The position numbers and the translations under genes were made by a program. From Conchocele bisecta (lineage: Eukaryota > Mollusca > Bivalvia > Lucinida > Thyasiridae): DNA of 64,000 bases. The DNA is taken from assembly GCA_029237695.1 (NCBI GenBank), contig CM055278.1, forward strand, positions 67,695,188 to 67,759,187, read 5' to 3'. This document shows, one piece after another, positions 11,201 through 26,200 of the stretch (position 1 is the first letter of the stretch; the number at the start of each line of letters is the position of its first letter). The notes under the pieces are model-generated. The model was not told the DNA's origin. It saw nothing but the letters and a program-made list of their open reading frames with translations, and did no database searches.

Positions 11201-14200
11201 GTGTTTTATCTATGATATTGAGTCGGTGAGTCAAATTGGTCTCTTCTGAAAAAATGGTGTGTCGTCCTACGGAAAAGTAATAAAATTTTGAATTGTTGGT
11301 TTGTCAAATCCAAAAGATGTGAGTACCGGTATTTGACTGGTAAATAAATCACTGTTCGGATTTCTGTTGCACAGAACAGATTTTGTTTTTTTCAGTTGCA
11401 CAGTAACATTCTTACCTGTTTGAATCGCATTTTCGGGATTGTCAAAGATTAGTGACAGCTGTGAGGACTTCCGTTTTTACAGATTGAAATCTCGCTCGCG
11501 ACGAGAGTTACATGTATGACGTAACTGATTTCACAATGGTCACGAACTTCGGAGCCCCGAACATGGAGGGATTGCCTAGAGTACGGGAACTTCGTGGCTG
11601 TAAGAAGTTAAACTAAACAAACAAGTTAACATAAATTCTAACATGGGCCCTTACTGTGTCTGTAACAATAAAATTCCATCAACAGCAACCAATTTATCCA
11701 CAGTAAGACGCATTGAAACACTCCACACGTCTGCTAGAACAAACACTTTCAACATCATCCACCATCTTGGAAGCTACCCGCAAGTTCGTGATGTCATCGG
11801 GCACCCGCTTCAGTCAGGAATTTAGGCCAACAAAGGAAGTTGAATGAATGTGATTGTGACCTGTGTTTCAGTGGTACGAAGAGGCAGAGAAAAAGATGCG
11901 ACCACTTTTGCTGAGCTGCATAGGAAACTTCAATCACAGGTACTGTGATACATGTTGGTGACTGGAGATACATGGATTACGGTCTTTGCGACCAGCTTTT
12001 ATGTCTTTGTAGTCGGTTTAGGGTTTGCTCTGTTCAACATTCAGTCAGTAAACACCTGTCATTCTTGTAACCAGTTTACATTGTGACTGGCACGACTCTT
12101 GTTCTGTATGTTATGTGACTTGAATCAATGACAAGCCTTTAAAACGCCATTAAATAAATAAATTAATTACTGTAATAATAACCGTAAATATTCGGACACC
12201 ATTTGTATTTGGAAACCCCTAGGGGTTTCCCAAAACAAATGGTATCCAAATATATTATTGCGATAAACCAATACAACAATACTAACCCTAATTATTGAGA
12301 CATTCTTTTTTCGTGGGAAACCAGATATTTTTATGCATTTCCTGGAATAAATTGTGTCGAAATATTTATGTTTATTATGGTATCATACATCGCCACTCGG
12401 CCTGTGTTTCAGGGTTTGGTCAAGAACCGCTGGGCAGTGCTGCATCTACTCATGTCTCTCAGCGAGAGTGAATCCAAACTCGCCAAAGAAAAGGTGCGTC
12501 TCCACCCTCCATCTTGTGACTTATTTTATACCATCAACAACACTACATATCGCTCATAATGTTGGCAAACCGTGTAGATCCAGATCAGGATCAGCACCAT
12601 TTGTGGATGTTTTATTATTTGTTCTCAATAATCCATTCCAGTTATTCGGGCTCCATCATCCAGCGCAGTAATGATTTTATACGTCATTGTACGACATGTT
12701 CTATATATGTATGTTTTATACGTCTTTGTGCTCTACATGTTCTCCCTTTCAACACTACAGACCTCTCATAAAGGTTGCAAATAGTGTAGATCCAGGTGAG
12801 CCGGCTCGTAACGAGCTGTCTCATCAGGATCTGCACCATTTGTCGATATGTTCTAACTTCTAAAAACAGTACCCCTTTCTGAAAAATAACATTGGAGTGT
12901 CCATTACAGTTATTGCGAAGGGTTAAAATTATTTGCATCATGATGTTTATTTGTTAGTCATAGTCACGTTTTCTTGATGTAATGAATAGTAGCGCATTAT
13001 TGCATAGTAACGTCTCTGTTCCATAAATATGGAGAACTGCATATAGAAAAAATGGTTTAATTATAATAATGGATGTGCTTATAAACTTGTGCTGGCATAT
13101 GTACGAGTGATTTAATGGAAAACGTTGTTTTTTTATGCGATACCAAGGGGGTGGGGGGGGGGGTGGGTGGGGCATATTGCGTTGCTCTTGAGGTTCCGTC
13201 CGTCCGGGTACATTAACTTCGAAAAGTCGAAAAATTTGTAAGATTAAAAAATTTCTCTATCATGTAATATTAATATCTGAAGGATTGCTTTTATATTTGG
13301 ACACTTCATTCACCTGAACATGTGTGATGAACTCGCACTACCAATGGCATGACCTTGACCTTTGTGACCTTCGAAATGGTGCTGAAACACTTAGCCATTG
13401 TGTTACTTTCTCAAATGACTAGTTTGTATAGTTTAATTCAATTTTGGTGAAATTCTGTGATGTGATGATGTTTGAAATCTTCTGGGGGCCGTTTCACTAA
13501 ACTTCTTATGACTAAAATGTTTGTAAGTGCAAAATTATGATAGTCTGTAAATTTCACATGAACAATGTTTCTTGTAAACAATTATTGGATTTACATTTAT
13601 TGAGCATAGGCTGCATATACACAATTTGCACTTACAAACATTTTAGTCGGACAAAGTTTAGTGAAACGGTCCACATCAACCTGTTTACAACATTACCGTA
13701 CACTAATACATGCATGTGGCTGTGATTGGAGAAGTGGGGCTTATGGGTTTTGCGACCAATGTGATCAGGAGCTATGTGATCAGGAGCTACACTGGTCATA
13801 AATCCCATAAACCCATTACCCCAGTCACATATAAACCCTTTCACATTTTTCACCTTCAGGGTTTTCAATTGTGACCCTTGAATAGGATTTTGACTCCTAG
13901 AATTTGCAGCACAGATTTATTCAATATTGTGTAAAACATGCTAAATTTGTACTTTACACTTAAATATAGTCTTTATTGGACATTTTGAATTCTGGATGGC
14001 TAATGAAAACCGTGAGCTATTATGGAGCCATATCAATCTCACCTCTGTATTTCTCACAGTCGAGCAGTTCTATATTCGGTCGCGGCCTGCCTGGCTACAC
14101 GACGTCGACACCCTTTAACCCCGCGATGCGGCGCCCCCTGGTGACGCCCTCGGACCAGACGCGGAGTCCGTCAGTGCTGTCCAGTAACACGACGGCCAGC

Positions 14201-17200
14201 AGTGGCATCAGCAGTATCCACAGTGGTCGCAGTAACGAGCCGACACCCGTACCCCAGTCATTCCTGCCAAGGTGGGTCCATAGTTATAGTCCAGTCAATA
14301 TATAGATATACCCACCACTAATTGCAATATTTTATTTTTCTTCACTGTGCATTGCATAAATATCCCTAGATAAACATATCAAAAGTGTAGAAAAATCTAG
14401 CCAGGCGAAATTTGCTTCATTTGTATATTTTTAAAATGGCTCGCTATCAATATTTTCGAAACTTGAATTTGATACGTCATCGGATTGATTTCTCTATGAA
14501 GAGTTACATTCAAAATTGTATAGTCCTATATACAAAATTAAGCATCCATTTATTGTTGCAAGACATTATCTTGACTATCCAATATAAGGTTTGATCATGT
14601 CCAGAACCTCCCCGAACGGCCACCTCTCTACAACAACACCCTCTCTGTAACAGCCGCTATTTTATATCCCAAATGGATGATTTCCTCTATATCTAACCCT
14701 TAGACTGCTGAGCATGAAAATTGTCGTCTGATGTTGATTTTGCATTCTTGCATTCAGCATTAACCTCCCTTCAACAGCCACCTCTCTATAACAGCCACTT
14801 TTGCGTTTTCCTATGGGTGGCTGTTGTAGAGAGGTTGCACTGTATGACAATTTTATATTGTGTTTCATATTGGGAAAAGAAAGGAACATAACCGTGCTGA
14901 AGAGGATCTGCTTAATTGTTTTATGAAAAAATAAATCGAGATGTATACCGAAACACTCAATTTATTTTCTGAGGCCATTATGATACCTTATTGTTCAATC
15001 ACAGCTCACAGAAGGTAGTCCACAATATGAGTCGGTAACATACCAGTAATTGACCTCGCTAGTGACTAGCTATGGCGTGCATTTATAAATCATTTTCCAA
15101 ATCACTTCATCCATGTGTGCTATTCTTGGTTGAAATCAGCAGCATACAAAACAACCACAGATTCCAAGAGTTTGGTAAAAGAAATTAAAACAGATACGTT
15201 GGGAGTGGCATGGGCACCTGACACCAAATCGGGATCTTGTACACTCTGTGTTGAATATGCATCGCCCTATCAGACACATCAACAAACACGGTGTTCTTAC
15301 TGGCTCTTAATATGCCATTTCTGTTAAACACACAATGTACATTAAACATCAAGATATGCATAAATATAGAAATTTAGCGGCCATTTTCAAAATATGTGAA
15401 TTAGACAACCTCCGTCTGGCTAGATTTTTCTAGACTGTTGAACAGCTTTGTGCAGAAAAACAAAATGTTGCAATTAGTGGTGGGTATACTCCCAATACCT
15501 TGTACTTCACTAATAAGGATAAGTCTGTTATGTGATAGACCAGTAACAATAATTCATACAATTTTTCTCTAGATTTTGTATTTCCAAGTAAATCTTTATT
15601 GTGAACACAGATTTAACCTTCCTATGCTGACGTCAAATTGAGTACAAGCATTTTCTGAGTGTCCGATTATTAGAATTTCAACTGTAATTCAGGTACATAA
15701 GCACTCATATCTGTGTGCTTTGCAATCCTGAACAGACATGATGAACAGGAATATTTGACGAGGAAACATCAGATTTAACCAATCGCGTTTTATAGTTTTC
15801 GAGAGGTTCCAATTTATTACAGGATGATGGGGGAGGGGAGTACGCGTATCTCGCGATGAATCCGTTCTAATGATCCCTATCTTTACACCGTGCCTGGCAC
15901 CAGATTAGGACAATGTCTTTCAGTGTAATTTTCGTGCTGAATATAGATACAGTTGCATTCCAATCTGTTTATGTGGCTGTGACTGGAGCAATGGTGCTTT
16001 TGGGTTATGTGATCAGTGTAGATCCAGATCAGCCTGTGCATCCGCACAGTCTGATCAGGATCTACACTGGTCACCATTCTATCGATGAAACACCTGTCAT
16101 GCTTCTTACAAGCAGGCTACAGCAGTGTGCTATGTGATCAGCAGCTACACGGGTCATAACAGGGCGTCGGAACAGGTCCAGCAGCTGCCGGACCAATAAT
16201 TGTGACAAAACTATGTGTTTATTGAAATATTCAGAATTCATATATACCAAATAGTAATGTCAGGTATGTTAATATTTTGTCTGCAATGTTTCTCATTTTT
16301 TCTCATAAAAATGTATGTTGTTACCACTCAGATGAACCGTCTCGGCGAGACGGTTCAACTGAGTGGTAACAAACAACATACACTTTGTGTGGGTAGCGGG
16401 GGCACCCAGTAGATTCGCCGGACCAATCTTATGATGCTTCCGGCACCCCTGCACCCAGAAGCCCCATGTGTCCAGCCACAGCCACATATATAAGCTTTCT
16501 TGATGAATGGACATTAAAACTCCAATCAACCGATCCACTGTATTAGTACATGTGTGTTACAGCACGACATTCGCGTCTATAGATGGGGACCGGACAGTCG
16601 CACGACCCCTGGGTTCCCGACTGGTGGGTGTCGTGTCCAGGCTCGATCCAGGTAACTTGCAGCGTAGTTCCGAGTACATAGCTCTAATTACATTTCATTA
16701 TATTATATAAGCGCTATGACTGAATAGTCTGTCCAAATTTGCGTTTAAAGCGTTCTTTGTTTACTTTCTAATTAGTGGAGAGTGACCTAAGAATTTGCCA
16801 ATGCATGCTATAGTAGGTGTGTTTATGATAATATTTTTGTCTCCTATTGCAGAATTGTCTCCACTATAGCGAAGCATGAACGTCAACGCCTTGTATTTTA
16901 ATGCGTGAACTGTAAATGCTATTACGCAAATTTATACCATTATGATATAGTGGAAAACATGCAGTTACTCGCAGCAATTACCCTTACATCAGCTCGGATG
17001 ATAAAGCCAGCATTCTTGCAAACTCCACTTCATTACGCACACCCCCACATCCAAATTCTCAAGGTCAAGGTCATTTATTTACTTTTAATGTTCACCGGTT
17101 TTGTAACAGAAATGCGTTAAAGTTATTGTTTTTTCACAATATCTCTTTAACCCCTTGCCAGACTTTGATAATATTTCACATCAATGTTTGTCTACGGATG

Positions 17201-20200
17201 ATGCTTCATTACGCACACCCCCACATCCAAATTCTCAAGGTCAAGGTCATTTATTTACTTTCAATGTTCACTGGTTTTGTAACACAATTGCGTTAAAGTT
17301 ATTGTTTTTTCACAATATCTCTTTAACCCCTTGCCACACTTTGATAATATTTCACATTAATGTTTGTCTAGGGATGATGTGTAATGAACATCCAAATTCT
17401 GAAGTTCAAGGTCATTTATTGACTTGTACCGTAATGTTCACCAGTTTTATAACAGAAATGCGTTAAAGTTATTGTTTTTTCACAATATCTCTTTAACCCC
17501 GTGCCAGACTTTGATAATATTTCACATCAATGTTTGTCTATGGATGATGCTTTATTACGCACACCCCCACATCCAAATTCTCAAGGTCAAGGTAATTTAT
17601 TTACTTGTAATGTTCACAGTCAAATGCCTCGGCAGGCGCGACACCGTTTCCGTGGCGGAATTCTTGTTTAGTGGGGCATCCATCAGTGTTATTTCTTGTT
17701 TTATAAAATTCATTCCTTCGTCTCTGAATAATAAAATAGTCTGAAAAATAAAACTGAATATTCCATTCCAGTTACTTAGGGGTGAAAGGGGTAATTTTCT
17801 GCTTGCAGCCTCAGACACGGCCATGGTCCCGCGAATTCGAGCCCAGTCTACCGGAGCCATCAGAGTCCACAACGATAACAGTACGTGCTGCTAGCGTTAA
17901 ACAGGGGAGCTGGGAGGGTACACGTCATCCTGTGCTTTCTTTAACAGCAACTTAACCCATTCCGCACTATAACTGTGTTTACAAATAGTCCGTGGCGGAA
18001 TTCTTGTGATAACATTTGGCCACAATGTGTCTCTAGGGATGGTGCTTTGTTTTGCAGTTTGTAAGGCAAATATGTTAAAAGATTATTATTTTATTATTTT
18101 ATCACCGAGGCTTCCAGCGAGGGGATAATGATGCCCTTGTTGATTTCTTGTAATTCATTGTGATGTTACAGTGCAAAAGACCATTTATGCAATAAATAAA
18201 TTTATTACGTAGTAAAATTGGCTTTTGCAGTGTATTAAAAATTATAATACACAAGTGTAAAAATATGCAAATTAGGCCGCTACAGAAAACATAATCGATG
18301 GCCAGTACAGCTTCAATGTATAATATTGTGCTTATACAATAAATAGAATCTATCATTTGTGTTGATTTACTATGATATTTATTAAACTAGCATACCCTCG
18401 TTTCTTATGAAATCAGTAAACTTGTTTAATAAATATCACATTAAATCATCACTCGTGCAAGATCATCTATATCTCCATTGACAGCGAGTTTTGAGATCCC
18501 GGAGTCAGAGCTGGTGAAGGACCTAGTCTACGCCTTCCAGGGGATCCAGGGGAAGTGGGTCCACTTCGACGCCACACGGGATGGATACAAGATTGACCCA
18601 CAGGTGCGAGTTCACACAGATCATGGTTCTCCAATCGTCACATGAGACACATGTGATTTTGTACCCAAGAACAAGTGCGATTTTTCATGAAATGTATTTA
18701 CAGAAACTGTGATATTTTCTGTAAATGACTTTGAAAGATGACAAATTCCGCATTTGCTATGAACATTTCATCTACTTTTGACTTTATTTACGTAAAATAT
18801 CGTAAATTTTGTAACTATTTATCATGAGATAGTGAACATGTTCTTACTGTCTTTTCCACGTTTTGCTGCCGACAAACTTTTGGCTATTACACACATTAAA
18901 GCTAAACAAGATATTTAAGGTAAGTACTTTTTCATCAATAACAAAAAAGTGTTTAATAGCCAAAAGTTTGTCAGCAGCAAAACATGGAACATACAGTAGG
19001 TACAAAATCATCTGGCGCGTCTCGTGTGTGCATGACTATATATATATATATATAGTCATATATAGATATAGAGAATAGTAGGTTAGTGCCGTGAATGGGA
19101 AAAAATATCCGGCAAGGCTCAAGAATTATATGTCGCCGAGACGGTTCAAATGAGTGGTCACAACATATACTTTGGTTTAGAAATAAGGAAAATAGATAGA
19201 GAATAGTAGGTTAGTGCCGTGAATGGGAAAACATATCTGGCAAGGCTCAGGAAACGGGATGGGCGAGGCTCTGCCGAGTATTCACTTCAATCCCTATTTA
19301 TCCCGTCAACACCTACAAATGGCTGTAAAATGCAAAAATAGTATTGACTGGATATCAAAAATGTTTCACGGCACCGTGTTTCACGGCACATACGCACTGT
19401 GTTGACGGGATAAATATATATCTCTTTAATTAATGGTCAACAATGTCAATAATGACATTTACAATCGGGTATAAATTTTTGTCAAGTAAACAACATATAA
19501 ATTATTCTTACCTATCAAGTTGTACAATAATTATAATATTAAAAAGCACCAAAGAATATGTTTTAATTCACTTCAATCCCTAATTAATAATGATAATTCC
19601 TATAAATAATCGTCTGTGTAGTTAAAGGGTCAGTAAACTAACGGAGTGTGGTCAACAAGATATGTATATTCTATATTTACTTATTTTCCCCATTCAACCA
19701 ATCACAGGCCAGTATCCCCAAAGCTGTGAGACAATTGGTCAGTAAGCTAGCGAAGTGTGGTTGGCTGTTCAACAAGATCTGTATGTTCTATATTTAGTTA
19801 TTTTCTCCCAATCACAGGCCGGTATCCCCAAAGCTGTGAGACAATTGGTCAGTAAACTAGCGGAGTGTGGTTGGCTGTTCAACAAGATCAAGAACTACGT
19901 GGAATCTCGCAGTGCTGACAAAACTTTCGGGCTTGTTGGACAGGTATGTGTTGCCTATAGTCTGTTTCACGAAAGCTGCCCAAATTTTACGGCCATATAA
20001 ACAATTCAAAAACATTTTTCGATAGTATTAAATTAAAGGAAAATTTAAGAATGAGCCTTCTTTTTATTTCGTGAAATTTGGTCAAATATTGATTTTATTG
20101 CGAAAACAAAATTTCCCCATGTTAAATCCCCATAGACATCTTCACTCCGTGAAGATGTCTATGGGGATTTAACATGGGGAAATTTTTTAGAATTTCAGAA

Positions 20201-23200
20201 ATACTGGACCGATTTTTAAAATTTAACTTTTGTTTTCTTAGTTGGATCATTTCCAAGCTATCTAGCTATGTTTCGTAGTCAATTTCCAAAAATAATTGTT
20301 TTTTGACTCCTCCCACAAGTCCTCTACCTCTTTTCCCCCCATGTTAAATTCCCATAGAGAAATCAATTTTTCGTAATAAAACCAATATTTGAAAAAAATT
20401 CAAGAAATAAAAAGAAGGCTCATTCTTAAATTTTGCTTTAATTTAATATTATCGAAAAAAATATTGTTTTTGCATTGTTTATATAGCCGTAAAATTTGGG
20501 CAGCTTTCGTGGAACAGACAGTAGTAGTGTATGTTATACAGTGGAACCTCTCTAAACCAGACACCCTAGGGAACTGTTTGAACTTGCGGTCTTCGACCTT
20601 GGGGTTCAAACAGTTCCCTCGTGCCACGGCAAACATTTACCCACGGCTAGCCATGGTCGAACCTTATACTTCCCATGAGAAGAAAACAGGTGGAAGTATT
20701 AAACCTTACATGAGTAATACCAGGGGTCAACACTCACAGTGTCCTGGGATCCCTGAGATGAATCTCTGACCTTTCAAGAAGATCCCATTCAATGTAATGT
20801 AAAAATTGGGATATCCATGCTGCGGAATCCCTGGTCCAAAAATTAGTGTCAAACCCTGAACTGTAGTAGTTAATTTGTGAGAAAACAAAGCTTGTCATTT
20901 AACCGATTCATTCCAGAGTTTCTGTGCGGCTCTACAACAGGAATTGACAGAATACTACAGACTGATAGCCGTCCTTGAGTCCCAGGTAAGTCCTTCATCC
21001 ATCCACCAATCTGCCCGATACCTATACCATTCCATACTAGACAGTAGCTAGTAGACAGTAGCCACAAATGCCATCGGCCCAATGTCTCACACAGCAGGAA
21101 CTAGACAGACAACAAATACCATAATTTCAAAATTTGTACTATTTGGCAGTTTGATTGGCTGACACTGAGCACAGCTCATCCTCAACCTATTAAACTTTCT
21201 GATTTTGAGTATGTGCTCAGAAATATCGGGAGTCTGAGTCTGATGATATAAACCCAAATTCTCCGATCATATTTTGTACGACCAAGAACTTTGACAACAA
21301 AATTCACATTAGCTGCCAGACAAACATTGTTATCGTACAAAGATTAGTGCAATGGGCCCCATGACAAATGCCATAAGCCCCATTCAGCGATTCCGCTGGG
21401 GGAAAAAAAAATCGCCTCTTTGAAAAAGAAAAAAAAAAGAGTAATAACCAATAGGATAAAAATAAACAATTGGCGATAAAAAATTACAATTTTCGAGAGA
21501 AAAAAAGGGATTTTTTTTTTTTTTTCGAAAATTATAATTTTTTATCGCCAATTGTTTATTTTTATCGCCAATTGCGAAAGTGGCGATCGCCAGCGGAATC
21601 CCTGCCCATTTCTCCTGTCTTGTCCCATTGTGACAACAGACTGACATAGTTTCGATGTAATCCTGCAGCTCCAAGAAGAGGTTGACCAGGGGATTGGGAT
21701 CAGTCACGGCGGGATGACCCTGCGCCGTCTCGTCGTCTGGACGTTTGACCCGCTCATCAGGCTCCGTACACTAGCCGCGCTTGTCGACGTCTGTAAAGGT
21801 ATGTCTGCAATCTCCATCGATGTGCTTCTGATGCTACCTCGCAAGGTACGATGGTGAAGTTGTGACGAATAGTATTTTGACATCAGGCATGGGTCCTTGT
21901 GTACATGAAAACAGAAAGCATAATTTGCAACAAGCATAATATAAATTACAGGTTAGTCCTAAGTTGAGCACGGTTCTGAGTTGAGTGCAATTTATAACTT
22001 TGTGCCTGAAGTTATAAATTGCATTCAACTCAGAACCATGCTCAACGTGGACTAACCTGGGGCCCGTTTCACGAAACTTTGTATGACTAAAATTTTCATA
22101 AGTGCAAAATTATGATAAGTCTGTAAATTTCACATTAACACTGTTTTCCTGTAAACAATTTAATACTGGATTTACATTTATTGAGCATAGGCTGCATATG
22201 CATAAATAAGTGTAAATCCATCAATTGAAATTTCCAGACGATCCTAAATTTGCACTTACAACATTTTAGTCGTACAAAGTTTGCCCCCAGTAACATATTG
22301 TGTTTGTTACAAATTATGCTTTCTGTGTTCTCGTACATATAGACCAGGCCTCGGGTTATGAAACTATTTAGAGTACATTTTCATACTGTATTCATCCGAC
22401 TCAAGAATGTTGTTACCTCAGGCCCTGATTTCTGATGATTGCTCTCTAAGGACCCTGTGAAAACATGCTCAGTTTGTGATTTAAACATAATTGCTTTCTA
22501 AATGTGATGTCCGTGTATCAGTGTATTTTTGCCAACTTTCTAAATAGTATATCAGCAATGACCAGCATGTACACATTGTTTCCTAAATATTGCTAGATGT
22601 AAATAGATATGGGTCATATTTACTCTCCCCATATAAAGCTTAACTACACTGTTATGTATATTGTAATGGTACCTACTGTCTGTTTCACGAAAGCTGCCCA
22701 AATTGTATGGCCATATAGACAATTCAAAAACAATATTATTTTCGATAATATTAAATTAAAGGAAAATTTAAGAATGAGCCTTCTTTTTATTTCGTGAAAT
22801 TCGGTCAAATATTGATTTTATTACGAAAAATTGATTTCTCTATGGGAATTTAACATGGTCATGGGGGAAAAAGAGGTAAGGCAGTGTGGGAGGAGTCAAA
22901 AAACGAAAAATTTCGGAAATTGACTCTGAAACCTGACTAGATAGCTTGGATATGATCGAACTAAGAAAACAAAAGTTAAATTTTAAAAATCGGTCCAGTA
23001 TTTCTGAAATTCCAAAAAAAAATCCCATGTTAAATCCCCATAGACATCTTCACTCCGTGAAGATGTCTATGGGGATTTAACATGGGGAAATTGTTTTTTC
23101 GCAATAAAATCAATATTTGACAAAATTTCACGAATTGAAAAGAAGGCTCATTCTTAATTTTTCCTTTAATTTAATATTATCAAAAGAAATCTTGTTTTTG

Positions 23201-26200
23201 AATTGTTTATATAGCCGTAAAATTTGGGCAGCTTTCGTACAATTGTGGGTATACATGGTATGTGTTGTGCGGTCAGCTAGGTAAAAAAAAAGGTGACACA
23301 CTATGCCATTTTCTGTGCACAAGGTTATTTACATATGGCTTTTCTATATATGATTAGCTACATTATCATATGTTCTACTTTGCATTTTGTGTTCAGTGTC
23401 AAATGCCACAGGTGAAACTGGCTGATGGCTGGAATGCACAAAGATGTCCGACCTGGCCACTCCATGAGCCATATACTAGGACACAGTAATGAGGCAATGT
23501 TCACACATGTTATGCATCACGTTTAGGAAGTAAAATCGCATGATGATCATGTGTTCAACGGGTCCTTAATGATGGATATGTTCTTTATAGTGAATGTAAG
23601 TTTTATGTAAATGGCAGAGTTTATGTTCTGTAGCCGATTTCATCAAAATTGCAAAGTATACTTATCTGGCGAAGTATACTTTGATGGAGTAATCATTTAA
23701 TTTTCCCGTAATGCATTATTTCATAGAACTAACGACTGCATACATTTGATGATTGCAGAATTATTATACTGAATTTAGTTTGGCTGTGATAATGTAATAA
23801 ATTCAGTATAATAAAAAATAATAAATTTATCCTTAAATTGAACATTTCTCCCTCAACGTATACTTTGCTAGATAAGTATACTTTGCAATGTTGCTGAAAT
23901 AGGCTACTGATCTATGCCAACAGATATTAATTAGAAACCTGTACAGTAAAACCTCGCTAAACCTGATACAAAGGCAGTCTATGTATCTTTATGTAATTTT
24001 ATGGGTTTTTATTTGTCATCTTGTCATCTATCTCTGATGATAATGCCTGTTGAAGTTCACAAAGAACATCTGCATGCCTTGGCATAGTCATATGTCTGAT
24101 TTACTGTGGGCTGTCCGGTTTAGAGAGGTTTAGAGAGGTTCCACAGTATTATTTTTACTCTAGTTAATCGTTTATGTTCCTATCTTGTAGGAAAGAAAGG
24201 CGGGGCACTGGCATCTTGCATTTTCTCCTACATGCTGCATGGAGATCCCTTCGTGAAGTCTCTCATTAAACACATTCTCACTATGGTAAGTGGCTTACTT
24301 TCTGTTTCATTGGCTTACATGTGTCATATATTGGCTACTGTGTGTCATATATTGGCTGACGTGTGTCATATATTGGCTACTGTGTGTGTATTTATATATT
24401 TTATGTTAAAAGTTTTGGCTGGTTCGGCATCTGGCTCCAGGGTAATGAATAAAAGGTATAATGTGCATTTTTTTTGTCGGTGTCAAAATGCTCTTTATCC
24501 TGGAACGTCACGTTTGTACGACCTTATTCAGATCTCCAGGTTAACCCTTTCAATGCTGATTAAAATTTGTTGTCTGCTGTTGTTTTTTTTTTATTTCCCA
24601 TTTTTCTCATCAAAAACATGGTTTGACGGCACTTTAGAATCATTTCCAATGAAAATGATTCTAAAATGCTGACAAACCATGTTTTTACTGAGAGAAGAGA
24701 CAAAATATGACACAGCAGCAGACAACTATTTTCGGTTCCCGCATTCTAAAGGTTAATGCTTTCACCCCTAAATATCTAGCATTGGCTGTTCCATGCTAAT
24801 TGTTGGACTATTCCATTAATTAGGAAATTCAGTGTTTTATGTACCCTGAAAATATTTCTGGCTACTTACATTATTGTTGCCACCCTGTTTGTCGGTCTGT
24901 CCGAGATTTGCGTTGAAGTGTTTGAATACCTACTATCTCTGTTACCATAACTCAGATTGGCTTAAAACTTCACATACATATACTTATTTATCATCATCTA
25001 CACGCTCAAGATGAAGTTGAAATTTGTGTAAAGATTTTGAGGGTACGTCCATCAACTTTACTGATTTCTTGTTCTTAGTATTGAACAATACTGACAAAAG
25101 CTTGAAATCTTGATGTGATGGTTCACTAAACTTTGTACGATTAAAATGTTTGTAAGTGCAACATTATGATAGTCTGGAAATTTCACATTAACAATGTTTT
25201 CTTGTAAACAATTATTGGATTTACATTTATTGAGCATAGGCTGTATGTAGCCTATGCTCAATAAATGTAAGTCCATGAATTGAAATTTCCAGACGATCCT
25301 AAATTTGCACTTGCGAACATTTTCATCATACAAAGTTTAGTGAAACGGGCCCCAGCTCATTACGAGCTGCCTCATCTGGATCTGCAGTATTTGTGCAATG
25401 TTAGCTTTATAGAGTCTCTAGTGTTGAAAGGGTTAATATAATAAAACTTTCCTCTATATGCATTAAAATATTTTATTCATCAAATATCAATATGTTCATT
25501 GTAGGTAGCCCAGCCAAACTATGCGATGTTACTGCGTTGGATCTACGATGGCGAATTGTCAGATACACATGATGAGGTAGGCAACTTGCTTTAAGATTTT
25601 ATACACACAATTGGTTACGCTCTATGAACTACATTTTGGGCTTCCACACCTCAATGGTATCATCAGTGCATCTGACACCATATCTGTATATTGCAATTAC
25701 AGTGCTGGACCCATTTTTTCAGCGCAGTCGACTTAGCCATTTTCAATGTTACAATGTTAAGTTTTCGTGTTTAAGTCCATTTCTTTGGTACTGTACCACC
25801 TAGGACCACCAAACTTTCACAGCTAAATAACCAAGGGGTGCCCACCACATACAACTATCCAACATGTGACCATTTTATTTACCTTGACCTATTATTTTTA
25901 CCTAATTGACTTTTTGGTTAAAGTTTTTCGTTATACTATATCTCTGCAACTGCTTCGCCCATTACCTTGTAACTTCACATGGGTGTTTATCATCATCCAT
26001 ATTTTCATTCTACCCTCCAACCGTGCGGCCCCTGTGCCCAATGTCAAGGTCAAATTACTTTGAATTTTTTTCCACAAAAAGTGGGTATAATTATGTTATC
26101 CAAGTGTCTATGCTTGGAAAAAATCTGGCCTTCGTGGCTTTGCCTCGTTTCTTGTTATTATACTGAATTTATTACATTATCATAATAAATTCAGTATCAT

